Positions 60,424 through 64,000 of a stretch of DNA of 64,000 nucleotides are shown here, one piece after another; the stretch's first letter is position 1, and each line of letters starts with the position of its first letter. The DNA is from Nocardia wallacei (lineage in GTDB: Bacteria; Actinomycetota; Actinomycetes; Mycobacteriales; Mycobacteriaceae), in NCBI RefSeq assembly GCF_014466955.1, contig NZ_AP023396.1, positions 7,626,001 through 7,690,000 of the forward strand. Reading direction: 5' to 3'. Both the position numbers and the translations under genes were made by a program. The notes below the pieces were generated by a model. That model saw only the letters and a program-made list of their open reading frames with translations. It was not told where the DNA came from and ran no database searches.

Positions 60424-61542
60424 CTATTCCGCTCCCACAATGAAGGTTTCCAGCTCCGCGCGGGCGACGTCGTCGGCCATCTGCTTCGGCGGGGACTTCA
60501 TCAGGTAGGCCGAGGCCGGGAGGATCGGGCCGCCGAGGCCGCGGTCCTTGGCGATCTTGGCCGCGCGGATGGCGTCGATGATGATGCCCGCCGAGTTCGG
60601 CGAGTCCCACACCTCGAGCTTGTACTCCAGGTTCAGCGGCACATCGCCGAAGGCGCGGCCCTCGAGCCGCACGTAGGCCCACTTGCGGTCGTCGAGCCAG
60701 CCGACGTGGTCGGACGGGCCGATGTGCACGTCGCCCGCGCCCAGCTCCTTCTTGAGGTTGCTGGTGACGGCCTGGGTCTTGGAGATCTTCTTGGACTCCA
60801 GCCGCTCCCGCTCGAGCATGTTCTTGAAGTCCATGTTGCCGCCCACGTTGAGCTGCATGGTGCGGTCCAGCTGCACGCCGCGGTCCTCGAACAGCTTGGC
60901 CATCACGCGGTGGGTGATGGTGGCGCCGACCTGGCTCTTGATGTCGTCACCGACGATCGGGACACCGGCGTCGACGAACTTCTTCGCCCAGACCGGGTCG
61001 GAGGCGATGAAGACCGGCAGCGCGTTCACGAATGCGACACCGGCGTCGATGGCACACTGCGCGTAGAACTTGTCGGCCTCCTCGGAACCCACCGGGAGGT
61101 AGGACACCAGCACGTCGACCTTCGCGTCCTTCAGCGCCTGGACCACGTCGACGGCCTCGGCGTCGGACAGCTCGATGGTCTCGGCGTAGTACTTGCCGAT
61201 GCCGTCCAGCGTCGGGCCACGCTGCACACCGACACCGCTCGGCGGCACGTCGGAGATCTTGATGGTGTTGTTCTCGCTGGCGAAGATCGCGTCCGACAGG
61301 TCGAATCCGACCTTCTTGGCGTCGACGTCGAACGCGGCGACGAACTTCACGTCGCGCACGTGGTAAGGGCCGAACTTGACGTGCATGAGGCCGGGGACGG
61401 TCGCGTTCTCGTCCGCGTCCTTGTAGTACTGCACGCCCTGGACCAGCGAGGAGGCGCAGTTGCCCACACCCACGATGGCCACGCGAATCTCGGTGTCGGA
61501 TGCGGCGCTCGCGCCGTGCTCAGCCGTGTTGACATCACTCAT
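60424..61542 (-). CDS. ino1: Inositol-3-phosphate synthase
   Basis: 372 residues. Converts glucose-6-phosphate to 1L-myo-inositol-1-phosphate, the first step to phosphatidylinositol and mycothiol. Rossmann NAD motif [17 protein letters not shown], and family blocks [33 protein letters not shown] and [17 protein letters not shown]. Corresponds to M. tuberculosis Rv0046c; upstream PadR gene (Rv0047c) overlaps its start by 8 bp (ATGAGTGA). Mycothiol synthesis agrees with the mycothiol-dependent protein at 50.5 kb. Confidence 0.97.
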   Translation of the reverse strand: MSDVNTAEHGASAASDTEIRVAIVGVGNCASSLVQGVQYYKDADENATVPGLMHVKFGPYHVRDVKFVAAFDVDAKKVGFDLSDAIFASENNTIKISDVPPSGVGVQRGPTLDGIGKYYAETIELSDAEAVDVVQALKDAKVDVLVSYLPVGSEEADKFYAQCAIDAGVAFVNALPVFIASDPVWAKKFVDAGVPIVGDDIKSQVGATITHRVMAKLFEDRGVQLDRTMQLNVGGNMDFKNMLERERLESKKISKTQAVTSNLKKELGAGDVHIGPSDHVGWLDDRKWAYVRLEGRAFGDVPLNLEYKLEVWDSPNSAGIIIDAIRAAKIAKDRGLGGPILPASAYLMKSPPKQMADDVARAELETFIVGAE

Positions 61543-62092
61543 GGCCGATATTTCCCTCTTTCTGTGGTGCCGCCTTCATTGACTGCTCCGCTGCAATCAA
61601 CTCGTTGAGCCAGCGCACTTCGCGCTCGCTTGATTCGAGCCCGAGCTGGTGGAGCTGGCGGGTATAGCGATCCAGGGTTCCGCTGGCCCGTTTGATCGCC
61701 TCCCGCAGACCTTCTCGGCGCTCTTCGACCTGCCGTCGTCTGCCCTCGAGGATCCGCATCCGCGCCTCGGCGGGGGTGCGGCTGAAGAAGGCGAGATGAA
61801 CGCCGAAGCCGTCGTCGGTGTAGTTCTGCGGACCGGTGTCGGCGAGTAGTTCGCTGAAGCGCTCTCGACCCGGTTCGGTCAGTTGGTAGACCCGGCGCGC
61901 CCGTCGCGTGACCGCGCCGGCGGGACTCTCCTCCGCGATCAACCCGTCGGCCTGCATGCGGCGCAGGGTCGGGTAGAGCGAACCGTAGGAGAAGGCTCGG
62001 AACGGTCCCAGCAGGCCGGTCAGCCGCTTGCGCAGCTCGTAGCCGTGCATGGGCGACTCCAGGAGCAGCCCGAGAATCGCGAGTTCGAGCAC
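61535..62092 (-). CDS. PadR-family regulator (Rv0047c-like)
   Basis: 185 residues. N-terminal PadR winged helix: [20 protein letters not shown], then [20 protein letters not shown] and [10 protein letters not shown]. The C-terminal helical Vir-C-type domain ([20 protein letters not shown]) mediates dimerisation. GTG 62092 has a strong AGGAGGTGAGG Shine-Dalgarno; the longer frame to 62158 is unnecessary. Cotranscribed with ino1, as in mycobacteria. Confidence 0.93.
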   Translation of the reverse strand: MLELAILGLLLESPMHGYELRKRLTGLLGPFRAFSYGSLYPTLRRMQADGLIAEESPAGAVTRRARRVYQLTEPGRERFSELLADTGPQNYTDDGFGVHLAFFSRTPAEARMRILEGRRRQVEERREGLREAIKRASGTLDRYTRQLHQLGLESSEREVRWLNELIAAEQSMKAAPQKEGNIGHE

Positions 62093-62272
62093 GGGCCTCA
62101 CCTCCTGACTGTTGTCTGCAGATCTAACCGGTAGATGCGATTCCAAACTATATCGCACCGATACATTGAGTGAGAGGCCGACAGGAAAACCGAGCGGTCG
62201 GACGGCGTTGAGCCCACCCGTACCCGGGGCATTCCATCGAACAGCGCGGCAGCGCGTGTCGGGTGTCCCCGC

Positions 62273-62278
62273 TACTCT
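62273..62278 (+). promoter_or_regulatory. -10 box, leaderless start of DUF5318 gene
   Basis: TACTCT followed by 7 nt (GGGATGC) and GTG at 62286. Confidence 0.65.
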
Positions 62279-62285
62279 GGGATGC

Positions 62286-62693
62286 GTGCGAATTCAGCGG
62301 CAGGTAGTGGACTATGCGCTCCGGCGCAGGTCGCTGCTGGCCGACGTCTATGCGGGCCGAGTGGGCGTCGCCGAGGTGTGCGATGCGAACCCGTATCTGC
62401 TGCGGGCGGCGAAGTTCCACGGGCGGGGGAGCGAGGTCACATGCCCCATCTGCAGGAAAGAGCAGTTGACTCTCGTATCGTGGGTCTACGGCGAGGGGCT
62501 GGGCCCGGTGGCGGGTTCGGCCCGCACGCCCGAGGAGTTGGTCCGGTTGGCCGAGTCCCGTGAGGAGTTCACGGTGCACGTCGTCGAGGTGTGCCGAACC
62601 TGCAGCTGGAATCATCTGGTGCAGTCCTACGTGCTCGGGCACTCGCCGACGCCTCGTCGGCGTACCGGTACCCGGCGGACCGCCGCCGAGTGA
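62286..62693 (+). CDS. DUF5318 zinc-ribbon-like protein (Rv0049-like)
   Basis: 135 residues. IQRQVVDYALRRRSLLADVY opens the family domain. Two Cys pairs, CPICRKEQ and CRTCSW, look like a zinc ribbon. Family function is unknown, but the gene sits between the PadR gene and ponA1 in M. tuberculosis (Rv0049) as here. GTG 62286 was chosen because the TACTCT box fits the leaderless pattern and the domain begins there. Confidence 0.9.
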   Translation: MRIQRQVVDYALRRRSLLADVYAGRVGVAEVCDANPYLLRAAKFHGRGSEVTCPICRKEQLTLVSWVYGEGLGPVAGSARTPEELVRLAESREEFTVHVVEVCRTCSWNHLVQSYVLGHSPTPRRRTGTRRTAAE

Positions 62694-62866
62694 TGGGCAC
62701 CGCCGACTGAAATGCGGAGCACAGGTGTGCCCGCCCGCGATCGATCGCCGGGAGGCGTAGCAGGCAGCGTGCGTGACCGCGTAGGCTCCCGCTTCGATCC
62801 CCAATCGAACAGCGCAACGATCGCAACGAGCTACCCGGACCGTTTCGAGTTATGGAGATCCAGGCT

Positions 62867-64000
62867 GTGACTTCGCCCCACGACGATGGCCCCCACGGTG
62901 AGCGACCCCCACGCGGCACGCAACCGCGGCCGGGCGGCTATCCGCCGCCGCGGCCGTCCGGCCCACCGCCCGGGCGTCCGCTACCGCCGGTCCGTCCGGG
63001 GCAGGGTCCCGGCCCCGCCCCGCGCGGCGGGCCACCGCCCCGCCGTCCCGGACCCCCGCCGCAGGGCGAGCCCCGCGGTCCGCAGCCGCCACGCGGACCG
63101 GGCGGCCAGCCGCCCCGCCGTCCGGGCCCGCCGCCGGGGCCGCGTTCCGGCCCGATGCCGGTGGACCCGGCCCGCGCCACGCAGAAGATGAGCCGGCCCG
63201 ACCAGTCCACCAAGAAGATCTCGGCGGGCTCGCTGAGTGAGGCTGTCGCCCAGCGCAATCAGCGTTCCGGCACGGCGACCCGGCCCCGCCCCACGCGCGA
63301 CGGCAGCCGCCCGGTCACCGGCGGGCACCGCGCGGCGGACGGCGCCCCGCCGTCCGGTCCGCCGCCCCGCAAGAACGGCGGCAGCGGCGGCTCGGGTCCC
63401 GGCGGCCGCCGCCCGCAGGCGAAGAAGAAATCGCCGTGGCGGATCGTGCGGCGCGTGCTCTATGTGCTGGTGGCGCTCGCCATCGTGGTGCCGAGCGCGG
63501 TCTTCCTGGTCGCGTACACCACCGTTTCGGTACCCCAGCCGGGCGATCTCAAAACCAATCAGGTCGCCTCGATCCTCGCCTCGGACGGCACCTCGGAACT
63601 CGCGAAGATCGTGCCGGACGACGGCAACCGCACCGACGTCACCATCGACCAGATCCCGCCGCACGTGCGCAACGCGGTGATCGCGGCCGAGGACCGGGAC
63701 TTCTACACCAACCCCGGCTTCTCCATCTCCGGTTTCGCCCGTGCCGCCCGCGACAACGTGCTGGGCAAGGAGAGCGCCGGTGGTGGTTCGACGATCACCC
63801 AGCAGTACGTCAAGAACTCGATGGTCGGTAACCAGCGCTCGCTCAGCCGCAAGATGCGCGAGCTGGTGATCTCGGCCAAGATGGCGCGGCAGTGGAGCAA
63901 GGACGACATCCTCGCCGCCTATCTCAACACCATCCCCTTCGGCCGCGGCACCTTCGGCATCGACGCGGCGGCCCACGCCTACTTCGACAAGCCGGTCCAG
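62867..64000 (+). CDS. ponA1: PonA1-like class A penicillin-binding protein (3' end beyond window)
   Basis: Partial; at least 378 residues. A very long cytoplasmic N-terminus rich in Pro, Gly and Arg (GYPPPRPSGPPPGRPLPPVR and similar runs) leads into a transmembrane helix (VLYVLVALAIVVPSAVFLVA) and the GT51 domain with catalytic Glu in VIAAEDRDFYTNPG and GGGSTITQQYVKNSM. Synteny with Rv0046c-Rv0050 identifies it as PonA1, whose N-terminal region controls growth in mycobacteria. GTG 62867 has GGAG nine bases upstream; in-frame ATG 62852 is an alternative. No stop before 64000. Confidence 0.93.
   Translation, partial: MTSPHDDGPHGERPPRGTQPRPGGYPPPRPSGPPPGRPLPPVRPGQGPGPAPRGGPPPRRPGPPPQGEPRGPQPPRGPGGQPPRRPGPPPGPRSGPMPVDPARATQKMSRPDQSTKKISAGSLSEAVAQRNQRSGTATRPRPTRDGSRPVTGGHRAADGAPPSGPPPRKNGGSGGSGPGGRRPQAKKKSPWRIVRRVLYVLVALAIVVPSAVFLVAYTTVSVPQPGDLKTNQVASILASDGTSELAKIVPDDGNRTDVTIDQIPPHVRNAVIAAEDRDFYTNPGFSISGFARAARDNVLGKESAGGGSTITQQYVKNSMVGNQRSLSRKMRELVISAKMARQWSKDDILAAYLNTIPFGRGTFGIDAAAHAYFDKPVQ

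Overview
The window is high-GC DNA with dense, often start/stop-overlapping genes and actinobacterial hallmarks: a mycothiol-dependent enzyme, an F420-type LLM oxidoreductase, a DUF397/DUF5753 regulator pair, SigL/RslA, glucosylglycerate hydrolase, and an ino1-PadR-DUF5318-ponA1 block in the order known from Mycobacterium tuberculosis (Rv0046c-Rv0050). A Nocardia or close Corynebacteriales relative is the best inference. No tRNA, rRNA, CRISPR array, insertion sequence or phage was seen. It reads as chromosome with small accessory insertions.

Layout. 1-6.7 kb: NarL-type response regulator and MacS-like histidine kinase (separated by a 19-bp repeat array), an AI-2E/PerM transporter, a class IIIb HAMP-adenylate cyclase and two membrane proteins. 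6.7-13 kb: a penicillin-binding lipoprotein without its catalytic residues, aroQ, a lipoprotein, and an ABC-2 exporter operon that ends in its own small HTH regulator. 13.2-15.2 kb: a DUF397/DUF5753 pair beside three tiny overlapping ORFs. 15.2-24.2 kb: imine-reductase-like enzyme with divergent HxlR regulator, glycerate kinase, methyltransferase, TAP-type hydrolase, GNAT protein, acyltransferase, YqgE, sigL-rslA, and a DUF1772 protein with two perfect palindromic operators.

24.3-31.4 kb is the most interesting region. A tightly overlapping four-gene operon (ThDP enzyme, SRPBCC protein, KAS III-like enzyme with His replaced by Asn, HisC-like aminotransferase) faces a divergent EXLDI-family ribbon-helix-helix protein plus DrrAB-type ABC exporter. 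Together they look like a compact, undescribed small-molecule biosynthesis, export and regulation locus. 31.4-38.5 kb: HAD phosphatase, SdpI-like protein, leuS, SDR, glucosylglycerate hydrolase and GH25 lysozyme. 38.5-53.3 kb: a second repeat array, a His-rich metal-binding protein, PhoX phosphatase, a fused binding-protein/permease amino-acid importer, a frameshifted YeiH exporter, an LLM oxidoreductase, a SugC-like ATPase, thiolase with HxlR regulator, menC, and a TIGR04338/DUF2786 pair. 53.4-64 kb: LpqY-SugA-SugB-like sugar importer (its probable ATPase lies about 6 kb before it), a class A PBP, two GyrI-like proteins, ino1, PadR, DUF5318, and the 5' part of ponA1.

A recurring theme is leaderless initiation. 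At least fifteen genes have a TANNNT -10 box ending 6 or 7 nt before an ATG/GTG and no Shine-Dalgarno, and this rule was used to choose several starts. Convergent genes end within a few bases of each other; a few true hairpin terminators are visible.
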